Positions 1-7,022 of a stretch of DNA of 18,106 nucleotides are shown here, in pieces. A program made the translations under genes and the position numbers. The number at the start of each line of letters is the position of its first letter. Positions within the stretch are counted from its first letter, which is position 1. The stretch comes from Hydrogenimonas sp. (GTDB lineage Bacteria > Campylobacterota > Campylobacteria > Campylobacterales > Hydrogenimonadaceae), in contig NZ_JAOZOZ010000024.1 in NCBI RefSeq assembly GCF_029933015.1, positions 1-18,106 of the forward strand, read 5' to 3'. The notes below the pieces were generated by a model. The model worked only from the letters and a program-made list of their open reading frames with translations. It made no database searches and was not told the DNA's origin.

Positions 1-1161
1 CTGGTGCTTCTCATCGGCTCCATCGTGCGCATCGGCGCCTCGATCTATCTGCCGGCGATGCCGCTGATCGGAGAGGAGCTGCGTATCTCACCCGAGCGGA
101 TGAGCGACACGCTGACGGTCTATTTCGTCGTCTTCGCCTCGTTCATTCTCGTGGCGGGGATGCTCAGCGACGCCTACGGGCGCAAACCGGTGCTCGTGTC
201 GGGCATGGCCTTTTTCATCGCCGGTTCGGCGCTCTGTGCCACGGCTGGCAGTTACGAAGCCCTGATGGCAGGACGTGCGGTACAGGCTTTCGGTGCCAGC
301 ATGATTCCGGGGACCCTGATGGCGATGGCCAGAGACGCCTGCTCGGACATGCGGGTCGTGACGCTGATGGGATGGCTGGCGGTGCTGGGAGGTCTCTTTC
401 TCGTCGCCGCACCGATGATCGGCGGAGTGCTGACCCACTGGCTGGGGTGGAGCGCCAATTTCTGGTTTCTGGTCCTCTTCACCGCCGCCGTCTTTCTCAC
501 GACGCTGCTGAAGATCCCCGAAACCCATCCCCCAGGAAGCCGCACACCCCTCCACGCCCCGGCCACGCTGAAACTGCTGGGCACGATGCTCTCATCCTCC
601 TCTTTCATCCTTGTGCTGCTTCCGGTGATAGCATTTTTCGCCATTCAGGGGGCTTTCCTCGCCGCCGCACCCTATGTCGTGATGGGCCGGTACGGCCTGG
701 GACCCGTCGCCTTCGGCGTCAGCAACATCGTCATCGTCATAGGGCTATTCGCAGGACGCTGGGCGGGTGCGCGGCTTTTCGAAAAAAGGGGCGGAACGGC
801 TGTCTACCGCTACGGTGCGGGGGCCGCTCTGATCGTGGCCCTGCTCTTTGCCATGCTGGGAACGCACCGGCTCGAGGGGTTGTGGAGTTTTCTGATCGTC
901 GTGGGGATTTTCGCAGGACTGTTCGGGGGAATGGCGCCGGTGGGGATGAAGTCCTCCATTACGGCGTTCAGAAGCAACAGCGGCGTGGCAGCGGCCCTCC
1001 AGGGCGCCCTGCTGATGGGAGCCTCCGCCCTGGGAAGCGCCGCCGTCGGCGCGCTCATGCAGAGATCGGCCGAACCGGACGCCCAGAGCGCCTTCGCTCT
1101 CGTCGCCGCTCTCCTCTCTCTCGTCGCCGCGGCGGCGGCGCTGAAAAGCCGGCCCGTTTGA
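1..1161 (+). CDS. MFS multidrug efflux transporter, Bcr/CflA type (5' end cut by window)
   Basis: This is an inner-membrane proton-driven exporter of the major facilitator superfamily. The frame is open from base 1, so the start lies outside the window. A GTG at base 4 falls inside the first membrane helix and is not a credible start. The 385 visible residues are nearly the full length of the Bcr/CflA family (about 390-400), so only a few residues are missing. Seen in the sequence: the first helix ends in SIYLPAMP, the loop between helices 2 and 3 carries the MFS motif A (LSDAYGRKPVL), helix 4 carries GRAVQAFGAS, and hydrophobic segments recur to the C terminus, consistent with 12 helices. 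It converges on the next gene with only 6 bases between stop codons, so no separate terminator fits there. The substrate cannot be told from sequence. The family call is firm; the Bcr/CflA subgroup is likely. Confidence 0.85.
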   Translation: MVLLIGSIVRIGASIYLPAMPLIGEELRISPERMSDTLTVYFVVFASFILVAGMLSDAYGRKPVLVSGMAFFIAGSALCATAGSYEALMAGRAVQAFGASMIPGTLMAMARDACSDMRVVTLMGWLAVLGGLFLVAAPMIGGVLTHWLGWSANFWFLVLFTAAVFLTTLLKIPETHPPGSRTPLHAPATLKLLGTMLSSSSFILVLLPVIAFFAIQGAFLAAAPYVVMGRYGLGPVAFGVSNIVIVIGLFAGRWAGARLFEKRGGTAVYRYGAGAALIVALLFAMLGTHRLEGLWSFLIVVGIFAGLFGGMAPVGMKSSITAFRSNSGVAAALQGALLMGASALGSAAVGALMQRSAEPDAQSAFALVAALLSLVAAAAALKSRPV

Positions 1162-1167
1162 AAGGTT

Positions 1168-1506
1168 TCAGAACCTAAAGACGTTGCCTTTACCGCTCTG
1201 CTCGACCTTCACGTACTTCTTCTTGACATAGAGGATCTCGTTGGTCCGCTCCAGCTGAATGCGCACGAACATGCCGTGGGGCATGTTTTCGGTATCGAGC
1301 ACGTGGATCTTCTCTTTGGGGGTCAGCACGACGCAACCCTGCTGCATGATGTAGAGCTCCTTGTTGCCCTGATCGGCACTGTAGGTTTTGATCTTTTTGA
1401 AAGCCTCCATGTCGGGGCATGCGATCGCCGTGCTCGTAATCCTGTCGGCCTGCAGCTGAAGGGCCGCGACAAAAAGTGTCGTCAATATCACTCTCTTTTT
1501 CATCAT
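1168..1506 (-). CDS. small secreted protein of unknown function
   Basis: I do not recognise this 112-residue protein. It begins MMKKR followed by a hydrophobic stretch and a cut-site-like region near LQADR, so a Sec signal peptide of about 20 residues and a periplasmic location are likely. The mature part has two cysteines (IACPDME and QQGCVVL), which could form a disulfide, and a beta-rich, lysine-rich C-terminal half. An AGGAAAG ribosome site lies seven bases before the first of two adjacent ATG codons, which supports this start. A candidate extended -10 sits about 40 bases upstream, so it is probably transcribed alone. Its neighbours (a transporter and a competence-type protein) give no hint of function. 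Confidence 0.7.
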   Translation of the reverse strand: MMKKRVILTTLFVAALQLQADRITSTAIACPDMEAFKKIKTYSADQGNKELYIMQQGCVVLTPKEKIHVLDTENMPHGMFVRIQLERTNEILYVKKKYVKVEQSGKGNVFRF

Positions 1507-1545
1507 TGTTTCTTTCCTGATTGTTTTGGTGTATTTTTGAGATGA

Positions 1546-1554
1546 ATTCTAACA
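1546..1554 (-). promoter_or_regulatory. candidate extended -10 promoter for the small secreted protein
   Basis: Read on the minus strand this is TGT-TAGAAT, an extended -10 element (TGn plus a five-of-six match to TATAAT). The predicted start site would give a leader of roughly 33 bases containing the AGGAAAG ribosome site. No clear -35 is visible, which is common in Campylobacterota sigma-70 promoters. Assigned by eye only. Confidence 0.4.
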
Positions 1555-1565
1555 TATTTCCATGG

Positions 1566-1590
1566 ACCGATCGTGTATGTTCACATCGGT
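1566..1590 (-). terminator. possible hairpin after the comF-type gene
   Basis: ACCGAT (1566-1571) pairs with ATCGGT (1585-1590), and inside them GTG (1573-1575) pairs with CAC (1582-1584) around a six-base loop, leaving one bulged base. It starts three bases past the stop of the ComF-type gene. There is no T-run after it on the minus strand, so it may be a weak or non-canonical terminator, or coincidence. Confidence 0.3.
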
Positions 1591-1592
1591 TA

Positions 1593-2156
1593 TCACCGGT
1601 CGGCGTCGGCCAGAACGATGGCGGAATGCACCGTAACGCCGGCACGAAGCAGCGCTCCCTGTGCCTCCTGCAGCGTCAGGCCCGACGTGACGATATCGTC
1701 GATCAGTACGGCCCGGATCTTTTTGGGACCTTCGTAGAGGAAGTCTCTGGGATTCGCCAGCCTGAAAGCGAGAGGCTGTCCGGCGTAGGAGACTCTGTTT
1801 CTGGCACGAAGCGATGCGAACCGCGGACGATACCCGTACCGTTTCAACTCCCTGGCCAGAAGCGCCGTGTGGCTGTATCCTCCCGAAGCGTCGTCGTCGA
1901 CGGGTATGGCGGCGAGTCCCTCCTGCGCTTTCTCCAGGACGCTGAACGCCTCCCGCGCCAGAATGCGGTAGACGAACCATCCATGGGGCAGATGTTTGGT
2001 CAGCAGAAAGGGTTCGATCTCGTCGTAGGCGTAGAAAGAGAGGACTTCGAGCCCCGTATCGAGCCGCCGTATCCGGGGATAGGGACGCAGATAGAGCTCC
2101 CTGCATTTGGGGCAGACGAGAGTGGCAGAGAAGCGACGGCAGCTCAGGCAGCGCAT
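1593..2156 (-). CDS. ComF-family phosphoribosyltransferase-like protein
   Basis: This 187-residue protein has the ComF layout. A four-cysteine zinc-ribbon-like N terminus (C3, C6, C15, C18) is followed by a type I phosphoribosyltransferase fold with the PRPP-binding loop AVLIDDIVTSGLT at about residues 149-161. ComF proteins act in the cytoplasm and are linked to DNA uptake in naturally competent bacteria; the biochemical reaction is not settled. The length is somewhat short for the family (about 190-240). The ATG is the first usable start in its frame, but the bases just before it (CCCCTGAC) contain no Shine-Dalgarno match. Upstream the leader consists mostly of 7-bp repeats. It lies 103 bases downstream of lepA and may be read through from it. 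Family call fairly sure; a role in competence here is inference. Confidence 0.8.
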   Translation of the reverse strand: MRCLSCRRFSATLVCPKCRELYLRPYPRIRRLDTGLEVLSFYAYDEIEPFLLTKHLPHGWFVYRILAREAFSVLEKAQEGLAAIPVDDDASGGYSHTALLARELKRYGYRPRFASLRARNRVSYAGQPLAFRLANPRDFLYEGPKKIRAVLIDDIVTSGLTLQEAQGALLRAGVTVHSAIVLADADR

Positions 2157-2162
2157 GTCAGG

Positions 2163-2190
2163 GGTGAACGGGAAACGGTGAACAGTGAAC
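2163..2190. repeat. heptanucleotide tandem array 1 (four 7-bp units)
   Basis: On the minus strand four consecutive 7-mers read GTTCACT, GTTCACC, GTTTCCC, GTTCACC. Each unit is within two changes of GTTCACC. The array ends six bases before the start codon of the ComF-type gene. Confidence 0.75.
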
Positions 2191-2207
2191 GGGACGGCTT
2201 TGGATCA

Positions 2208-2249
2208 ATCCATTTCCCATTCCCGATTTCCGATTCCAGATTCCCGATT
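2208..2249. repeat. heptanucleotide tandem array 2 (six 7-bp units)
   Basis: On the minus strand six consecutive 7-mers read AATCGGG, AATCTGG, AATCGGA, AATCGGG, AATGGGA, AATGGAT. They are unrelated in sequence to array 1 but share its 7-bp period, and 17 bases separate the two. The array begins ten bases after the lepA stop. It resembles the degenerate heptamer repeats (STRR type) known in cyanobacteria. Confidence 0.75.
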
Positions 2250-2259
2250 ATCGCCAAAA

Positions 2260-4053
2260 TCAGTCGATCTTGAGCACCGCCAGGAAGGCGTCCTGAGGCA
2301 ACTGTACCTTGCCGATCGCTTTCATCCGCTTTTTCCCCTCTTTCTGCTTTTCGAGGAGTTTGCGTTTTCGGGTGATGTCGCCGCCGTAGCATTTGGCGGT
2401 GACGTTCTTGCCCATCGACTTGACGGTCTCCCGGGCGATCACCTTGTTGCCGATGCTCGCCTGCACCGCCACTTCGAAGAGCTGGCGGGGGATCAGCTCT
2501 TTCATCGTCTTCACGAGCTCCCGGCCTCTGGATTGGGCCTTTTCGCGCGGCACGATGATGCTCAGCGCGTCCACCACTTCGCCGGCGACCCGCACGTCGA
2601 GCTTCACCAGATCCCCTTCGCGGTAGTCGATCGGCTCGTAGTCGAAGCTGGCGTACCCTTTGGTGGCGCTTTTGAGCTTGTCGTAGAAGTCGACGACGAT
2701 CTCGTTCATCGGCACGGCGTAGACCAGCATCACCCGATCCTCGTTGAGATACTCCATCTTCTCCTGCACGCCGCGCCGGTCGGCCATCATCGTGATGATG
2801 TTGCCAAGAAACTCGGTGGGAGTGATGATCGTGGCCCGGACGTAGGGTTCGTAGATCTTGGCGATCTTGACCGGTTCGGGCATCTCGCTGGGGTTCTGCA
2901 CCTCGACGACACTGCCGTCGGTGAGCTCGACCTTGTAGACGACGGTGGGTGCCGTGGCGATCAGATCGAGGCCGAACTCCCGCTCGAGCCGCTCCTTGAC
3001 CACCTCCATGTGCAGCATCCCCAGAAACCCGACACGGAAACCGAATCCCAGGGCCACGGAGGTTTCGGGCTCGTAGCTGATGGAAGCGTCGTTGAGCTTC
3101 AGTTTGTCCAGGGCGTCACGGAGCTCTTCGAACTTGTCGGTGTCGATCGGGTAGAGACCGGCGAAGACGAAAGGTTTGGCCTCCTTGAAGCCGCCCACCG
3201 GCTCGGCCGTCGGATGCCTGGCATCGGTGATCGTGTCGCCCACGGCGACGTCGCTGACGTTCTTGAGCCCCAGGACGACGATGCCGACTTCGCCCGTTTT
3301 GATCTCTTTGGTTTTGGAAGGCTTGAGGGGGTGGGGATAGCTCAGGTCGAGCACCTGATGCTTTTTGCCGGTACCCATAATAAGCACTTCCTGTCCCTTT
3401 TTGATACTGCCGTCGAAGACCCGCACCAGTGCCAGAGCCCCCAGATAGTTGTCGAACCAGCTGTCGTAGATGATCGCCTTGGTCGGCGCCTCTTCGTCCC
3501 CTTTGGGGGCGGGCACCCGCTCGACGATGGCATCCAGCAGTTCGATGATCCCCTCGCCCGTTTTGGCGCTGGCGTAGATGGCGCCGGAACAGTCCAGACC
3601 GATGGTCTGCTCGATCTCCTCGACGACCCGGTCGGGATCGGCGGCGGGAAGGTCGATCTTGTTGATGACGGGGATGATCTCCAGGTCGTTCTCCAGCGCG
3701 ATGTAGACGTTGGCGATGGTCTGGGCTTCGACCCCCTGGCTGGCGTCGACGACCAGCAGCGCCCCTTCGCTGGAGGCGAGCGACTTGCTCACTTCGTAGC
3801 TGAAGTCGACGTGGCCGGGGGTGTCGATCAGGTTGAGGATGTAGGGCTCGCCGTCTTTGACGTAGGTGAGCCGTACGCTCTGTGCCTTGATCGTGATACC
3901 CCGCTCCTGCTCGATGTCCATCGTGTCCATCATCTGGGTGCCGAGCTCCCGCTCGGTGACGGCGCCGCACTCCTGGATGATACGGTCGGCCAGTGTACTC
4001 TTGCCGTGGTCGATGTGGGCGATGATGGAGAAGTTGCGTATTTTGTCCTGCAT
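2260..4053 (-). CDS. lepA: elongation factor 4 (LepA), ribosome back-translocase GTPase
   Basis: LepA is a membrane-associated translational GTPase that binds ribosomes and can reverse translocation; it matters mainly under ionic or cold stress. The 597-residue length is standard. GTPase motifs are intact: AHIDHGKST (about 12-20), ERGITIKAQ switch I (50-58), DTPGHVD (77-83) and NKID (131-134). The C-terminal domain unique to LepA is present, with [18 protein letters not shown] chose the ATG at 4053 over an in-frame TTG 33 bases upstream because AAAAGG lies five bases before it and the protein then starts [18 protein letters not shown], as in the family. It follows prs by 65 bases in the same direction and may share its promoter. 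Confidence 0.97.
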   Translation of the reverse strand: MQDKIRNFSIIAHIDHGKSTLADRIIQECGAVTERELGTQMMDTMDIEQERGITIKAQSVRLTYVKDGEPYILNLIDTPGHVDFSYEVSKSLASSEGALLVVDASQGVEAQTIANVYIALENDLEIIPVINKIDLPAADPDRVVEEIEQTIGLDCSGAIYASAKTGEGIIELLDAIVERVPAPKGDEEAPTKAIIYDSWFDNYLGALALVRVFDGSIKKGQEVLIMGTGKKHQVLDLSYPHPLKPSKTKEIKTGEVGIVVLGLKNVSDVAVGDTITDARHPTAEPVGGFKEAKPFVFAGLYPIDTDKFEELRDALDKLKLNDASISYEPETSVALGFGFRVGFLGMLHMEVVKERLEREFGLDLIATAPTVVYKVELTDGSVVEVQNPSEMPEPVKIAKIYEPYVRATIITPTEFLGNIITMMADRRGVQEKMEYLNEDRVMLVYAVPMNEIVVDFYDKLKSATKGYASFDYEPIDYREGDLVKLDVRVAGEVVDALSIIVPREKAQSRGRELVKTMKELIPRQLFEVAVQASIGNKVIARETVKSMGKNVTAKCYGGDITRKRKLLEKQKEGKKRMKAIGKVQLPQDAFLAVLKID

Positions 4054-4118
4054 GGATACCTTTTCGGAATTATTCGATGGTTTCAAGGGCGGAAACGAAC
4101 GCTTTGCACCCCTCTTTT

Positions 4119-5048
4119 TTACATGAAAAGCGAATTGACGCTTTCGTTGTGATAGACACGCCGGATCACTTCGGCGAAAATCGGTGCGGCGGGCAGTACC
4201 GTGATCTTGTCACACGACTTTCTCAGCGGCAGGGTATCGGAAACGATCAGCTCGTCGAGTTCCCCTTCGCTGATGCGGTCGTAGGCCGGGCCGCTGAGTA
4301 CCGGATGGGTACAGCAGGCGATGACGCTTTTGGCGCCATGCTCTTTCAGCGCTTTGGCGCCCTTGACGATCGTGCCGGCCGTATCGATCATATCGTCCAC
4401 CAGAACGATGTTTTTCCCCTCGACTTCGCCGATGATGTTCATCACTTCCGATTCGTTCGCCTTTTCCCGCCGTTTGTCGACGATGGCCATTTCGACACCC
4501 AGACGGCTGGCGAAATATCTAGCCCGAGCCACTCCGCCGATATCGGGGCTCGCGACGATCAGATTGTCCAGGTTTTTCGATTTGATATGGTTGATAAAGA
4601 GGATCGCTCCGTAGAGGTTGTCGACCGGAATGTCGAAAAAGCCCTGGATCTGGCCCGCGTGGAGGTCCATCGTGATGATCCGGTCGATGCCAGCCGTCTG
4701 GATCAGGTTCGCTACCAGTTTCGCCGTGATCGGAACTCTCGGTGCCGCTTTGCGATCCTGTCTGGCATATCCGAAATAGGGAATGACGGCGTTGATGGAG
4801 CGTGCCGAACTGCGTTTGAGAGCGTCGGTCATGATGAGCAGTTCCATCAGGTTGTCGTTGGCCGGCGCACCGGTGGACTGGACGATGAAGACGTCACGGC
4901 CACGGACGCTTTCACTGATCTGGCACCCGATCTCACCGTCGCTGAAACGTCGGATATTGGCGCCGCTGAGGGGGGCGTCGAGGTACTTGCTGATCTCCGC
5001 CGCAAAGGGTTCCGAAGCCGTTCCGGCAAAAATTTTGTATCCGCGCAT
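4119..5048 (-). CDS. prs: ribose-phosphate pyrophosphokinase (PRPP synthetase)
   Basis: This cytoplasmic enzyme makes PRPP from ribose 5-phosphate and ATP for nucleotide, histidine, tryptophan and NAD synthesis. The 309-residue length is normal for class I enzymes. Visible motifs: YARQDRK (94-100) at the ATP site, [12 protein letters not shown] (127-138), the flexible loop with KRR at about 192-194, and the PRPP-binding loop [12 protein letters not shown] (215-226). An AGAAGG ribosome site lies 8-9 bases before the ATG, and a TATAAT box sits 32 bases upstream. The gene diverges from the DUF2853 gene. The PRPP-binding ComF-type protein lies two genes downstream, which is probably coincidence. 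Confidence 0.97.
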   Translation of the reverse strand: MRGYKIFAGTASEPFAAEISKYLDAPLSGANIRRFSDGEIGCQISESVRGRDVFIVQSTGAPANDNLMELLIMTDALKRSSARSINAVIPYFGYARQDRKAAPRVPITAKLVANLIQTAGIDRIITMDLHAGQIQGFFDIPVDNLYGAILFINHIKSKNLDNLIVASPDIGGVARARYFASRLGVEMAIVDKRREKANESEVMNIIGEVEGKNIVLVDDMIDTAGTIVKGAKALKEHGAKSVIACCTHPVLSGPAYDRISEGELDELIVSDTLPLRKSCDKITVLPAAPIFAEVIRRVYHNESVNSLFM

Positions 5049-5080
5049 AGGCTCTACCTTCTATATGTAAAATTAGTGCG

Positions 5081-5086
5081 ATTATA
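5081..5086 (-). promoter_or_regulatory. -10 element of the prs promoter
   Basis: The minus strand reads TATAAT preceded by T-rich sequence (TTTTGGGAATTTTGGA), the usual look of Campylobacterota housekeeping promoters, which have a consensus -10 and no fixed -35. The inferred leader is about 25 bases and includes the prs ribosome site. Confidence 0.6.
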
Positions 5087-5154
5087 TCCAAAATTCCCAA
5101 AAGAATCTATTACGATTTTCTATGATAACAATTTGTGTTTGAAATAGTATATGG

Positions 5155-5160
5155 TACAAT
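5155..5160 (+). promoter_or_regulatory. -10 element for the DUF2853 gene
   Basis: TACAAT lies 31 bases before the ATG, giving a leader of about 25 bases that contains AAGGAG. A weak TTGTGT sits 16 bases upstream as a possible -35. It diverges from the prs promoter about 70 bases away. Confidence 0.45.
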
Positions 5161-5191
5161 ATTTGACACCACAACATTCAAAGGAGAACAC

Positions 5192-5533
5192 ATGAGCAAA
5201 CTGGACGAAAAGATCGAAAAATACACGGAATCGTGCAAAAAACTTGGACTGGACGTGAGTGCGGAACTGGTCGAAAAGGTCACCCGCGGACTGGGACCCT
5301 CCATCTACAACGCAGACGCCGAATCGGTCTCCTGTTCAGACCCCGAAGAGCTGGCGAGGGTACGTGAAAACTTTCTGAAGAAAAAACTGGGTCTGAGCGA
5401 GAGCGACGAAACACTCGATGCCGCCATCAAAGAGGTATGCGAAGCGATGGGAAGTTCCAACCGCAACAAATACCGCGCACTCTTCTATGCCATGCTCGCC
5501 AAAAAGTTCGGCAAAGAGGACGTTTACGCGTAA
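5192..5533 (+). CDS. DUF2853 family small protein
   Basis: This is a 113-residue, charged, mostly helical cytoplasmic protein without signal peptide or membrane segment. I recognise the pattern of the DUF2853 family: an N-terminal KLDEKIEKY helix, GLGPSIYNAD at about residues 33-42, DPEELARVRENFLKKKLGL (50-68), and MGSSNRNKYRALFYAMLAKKFGKE near the end. No function is established that I know of. The start at 5192 is favoured over an in-frame ATG 57 bases upstream because AAGGAG lies five bases before it, and because the upstream start would place the -10 inside the gene. It stands alone between the prs promoter and the tRNA region. Family assignment is from memory. Confidence 0.8.
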   Translation: MSKLDEKIEKYTESCKKLGLDVSAELVEKVTRGLGPSIYNADAESVSCSDPEELARVRENFLKKKLGLSESDETLDAAIKEVCEAMGSSNRNKYRALFYAMLAKKFGKEDVYA

Positions 5534-5575
5534 ATTGAAATTTCGGATTTTGTAAGATATCTGGATTTCGAGAAA

Positions 5576-5602
5576 GATGGTCGGGGTGAGAGGATTCGAA
5601 CC
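5576..5602 (-). repeat. exact 27-bp copy of the tRNA-Pro 3' end (att-like or pseudogene remnant)
   Basis: Bases 5576-5602 match 5736-5762 at every position, a direct repeat with an offset of 160 bp. The copied part covers the CCA end, the discriminator base, the 3' acceptor strand and the T loop of the tRNA-Pro gene. The copy stops within the T stem: bases upstream of TTCGAAT no longer pair, so this is not a working tRNA. Two readings are possible. It may be the distal attachment site left when a mobile element used the tRNA 3' end. Or it may be a decayed tandem tRNA-Pro, since minus-strand CGGGGCTAC at 5648-5640 resembles the tRNA 5' end. No integrase gene is present. Confidence 0.8.
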
Positions 5603-5605
5603 GGA

Positions 5606-5647
5606 GGGGCGTCAAGCGAAAGCGAACTGCTTCGCTTTCGTAGCCCC
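5606..5647. other. strong hairpin between the tRNA-Pro 3'-end repeats
   Basis: CGAAAGCGAA (5617-5626) is a perfect inverted repeat of TTCGCTTTCG (5631-5640) around a four-base loop CTGC. Outside an internal loop, GGGGC (5606-5610) pairs with GCCCC (5643-5647). A related GCGAAGCGAA appears again at 5668-5677. No gene covers 5534-5737. The hairpin could terminate tRNA transcription, be a fragment of a small repeat element, or be debris of a rearranged tRNA copy. Confidence 0.6.
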
Positions 5648-5735
5648 GCACGCCGATGCCGATGTTTGCGAAGCGAACCGGCAGACGGCAAAAAATCTTC
5701 GATATCTTCTGTCAGGATTTTGATGGATTGTAGAT

Positions 5736-5815
<80 letters not shown>

Positions 5816-5860
5816 CGCAATGCAGACTGGAATTTTACTCGAACTTTTCTTAAAAAGAGC

Positions 5861-6892
5861 TCATTCGGAGCCTGTAATCCATCCCCCACCCAAAAGTTTT
5901 TCCCCTTCGTAAAAGACGGCCGCCTGTCCAGCCGCGACACCGTAGACCGGCTCCTGCAGATGGATCACTCCCCTCTTTTGGCTGTCGATCTCGACCTTGC
6001 AGCGGATCGGTTTGGTTCTGTAGCGGATCTTGACATGGCACTCCAAAGAGGCCGTTTCATCCATCAGATGGGTCTTTTCGATGAAAATCTTCGTCGCCAG
6101 CAGTGTATCCTGGGTCGTCACGACGATCTGGTTCGTCTCAGGCCGGATCTCCTTGACGTAGTGGGGCACCTGCGCACCCCTGACGAAAAATCCCCGCCGC
6201 TTGCCGATCGTGTAGTGCATATACCCTTTGTGGTGACCGATGACGTTGCCTTCCGTATCGAGAACCTCTCCGGGCATATCGATGTTCATGTGCTCTTTCA
6301 GTACGTCGACGTAGGTGGTCTCGACGAAACAGATTTCGTTCGACTCCTTCTGTGTCGCGAAGTGTTTCAGCGCCTCGATCTGGGCCGCGAAGGCTTTGAC
6401 GTCCTCCTTCATCCAATCCCCGAGGGGAAAGAGAAGCCGGGGGATGATACGTTTGTCGATATCGAAAAGGAAGTAGCTCTGATCCTTGCTCTTGTCTTTC
6501 GCTTCCAGAAGATGGGTGCCGTCGTGACGGACATAGTGCCCCGTCGCCAGATAGTCGGCCCCGATCCTGTCGGCGTACTCCATCATCTTTCCGAATTTGA
6601 TGAAACGGTTGCAGACGGCACAGGGATTGGGCGTGAAACCCTGCCGATAACTCTCGATGAATGGAACATACACCGCCTCTTCGAAGGCTTTCGAAAGGTC
6701 GATCATCGATACTTCGATGCCAAGATAGTCGGCCACTATCCTGACCCGTTCGAAGTTCTCCTCATGATACCCGGATTTGTCGTGGAGCCGCATATAGACC
6801 CCTTCGACTTCGTATCCCGCATCTTTGAGCAGTTTGGCGGTCACCGTCGAATCGATGCCGCCGCTCATTCCTACCAATACTTTTTTCTTCAT
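5861..6892 (-). CDS. mnmA: tRNA 2-thiouridylase MnmA
   Basis: MnmA is the cytoplasmic enzyme that places sulfur on U34 of the Lys, Glu and Gln tRNAs, using ATP and a sulfur relay. The 343-residue length is near the usual 350-370. Seen: the PP-loop SGGIDS (10-15), the first catalytic cysteine in NPCAVCN (C91), GHY (118-120), KDQSYFL (136-142) and the second catalytic cysteine in SNEICFV (C188), followed by the C-terminal barrel. The ATG at 6892 is preferred to an in-frame GTG 12 bases upstream because the protein then begins MKKKVLVGMSGG, as expected, and GGTGA lies just before it. The tRNA-Pro gene that follows is not a known MnmA substrate, so the neighbourhood is probably not functional. 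Confidence 0.95.
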   Translation of the reverse strand: MKKKVLVGMSGGIDSTVTAKLLKDAGYEVEGVYMRLHDKSGYHEENFERVRIVADYLGIEVSMIDLSKAFEEAVYVPFIESYRQGFTPNPCAVCNRFIKFGKMMEYADRIGADYLATGHYVRHDGTHLLEAKDKSKDQSYFLFDIDKRIIPRLLFPLGDWMKEDVKAFAAQIEALKHFATQKESNEICFVETTYVDVLKEHMNIDMPGEVLDTEGNVIGHHKGYMHYTIGKRRGFFVRGAQVPHYVKEIRPETNQIVVTTQDTLLATKIFIEKTHLMDETASLECHVKIRYRTKPIRCKVEIDSQKRGVIHLQEPVYGVAAGQAAVFYEGEKLLGGGWITGSE

Positions 6893-6915
6893 CGTTTCAC
6901 CCACGTTTGATAGCT

Positions 6916-6921
6916 ATTATC
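6916..6921 (-). promoter_or_regulatory. weak -10 candidate for mnmA
   Basis: The minus strand reads GATAAT 24 bases before the mnmA ATG in an AT-rich stretch. A TTGACG lies upstream at 6949-6944, but the 22-base gap is too long for a standard -35/-10 pair. Confidence 0.3.
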
Positions 6922-6991
6922 ATTTTTATCTTTTTGAATATACCGTCAATCGATGGAAAAATCAAGAGGCGGCGTCAAACGGGCGGAGGAA

Positions 6992-7009
6992 GGCCCGCCG
7001 CGCCGGGCC
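6992..7009 (-). terminator. GC-rich hairpin after fliY
   Basis: GGCCCG (6992-6997) pairs with CGGGCC (7004-7009) around a six-base loop, 13 bases past the fliY stop. The 130-bp gap to mnmA is otherwise empty except for the mnmA promoter region. No T-run follows on the minus strand, so the terminator role is inferred from position. Confidence 0.4.
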
Positions 7010-7022
7010 CAGAGGAGTGTTT

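Noticed and set aside
2163..2249. CRISPR-like array
   Set aside because: The units are only 7 bp with no spacers, and no cas genes are present. They are simple tandem repeats.
2185..4152. Very long open frame on the plus strand opposite lepA
   Set aside because: It is antisense to a clearly conserved gene, has a low-complexity D/V/H/L/G-rich composition typical of the complement of a GC-rich gene, and has no ribosome site. Similar long antisense frames opposite fliM, flhF and the M24 peptidase gene are rejected for the same reason.
5576..5648. A second functional tRNA
   Set aside because: Only the 3' end matches the tRNA-Pro gene. The T stem is unpaired and there is no D arm or anticodon arm.
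6922..6949. TTGACG as a -35 for mnmA
   Set aside because: The gap to the GATAAT is 22 bases, too long for a normal sigma-70 promoter.
6892..7022. Sigma-28 or sigma-54 promoter for flagellar genes
   Set aside because: By eye I found no spaced TAAA/CCGATA pair or GG/GC pair at -24/-12 in this or the other intergenic gaps. Isolated GCCGATA strings lie inside genes without the upstream element. A matrix scan could overturn this.
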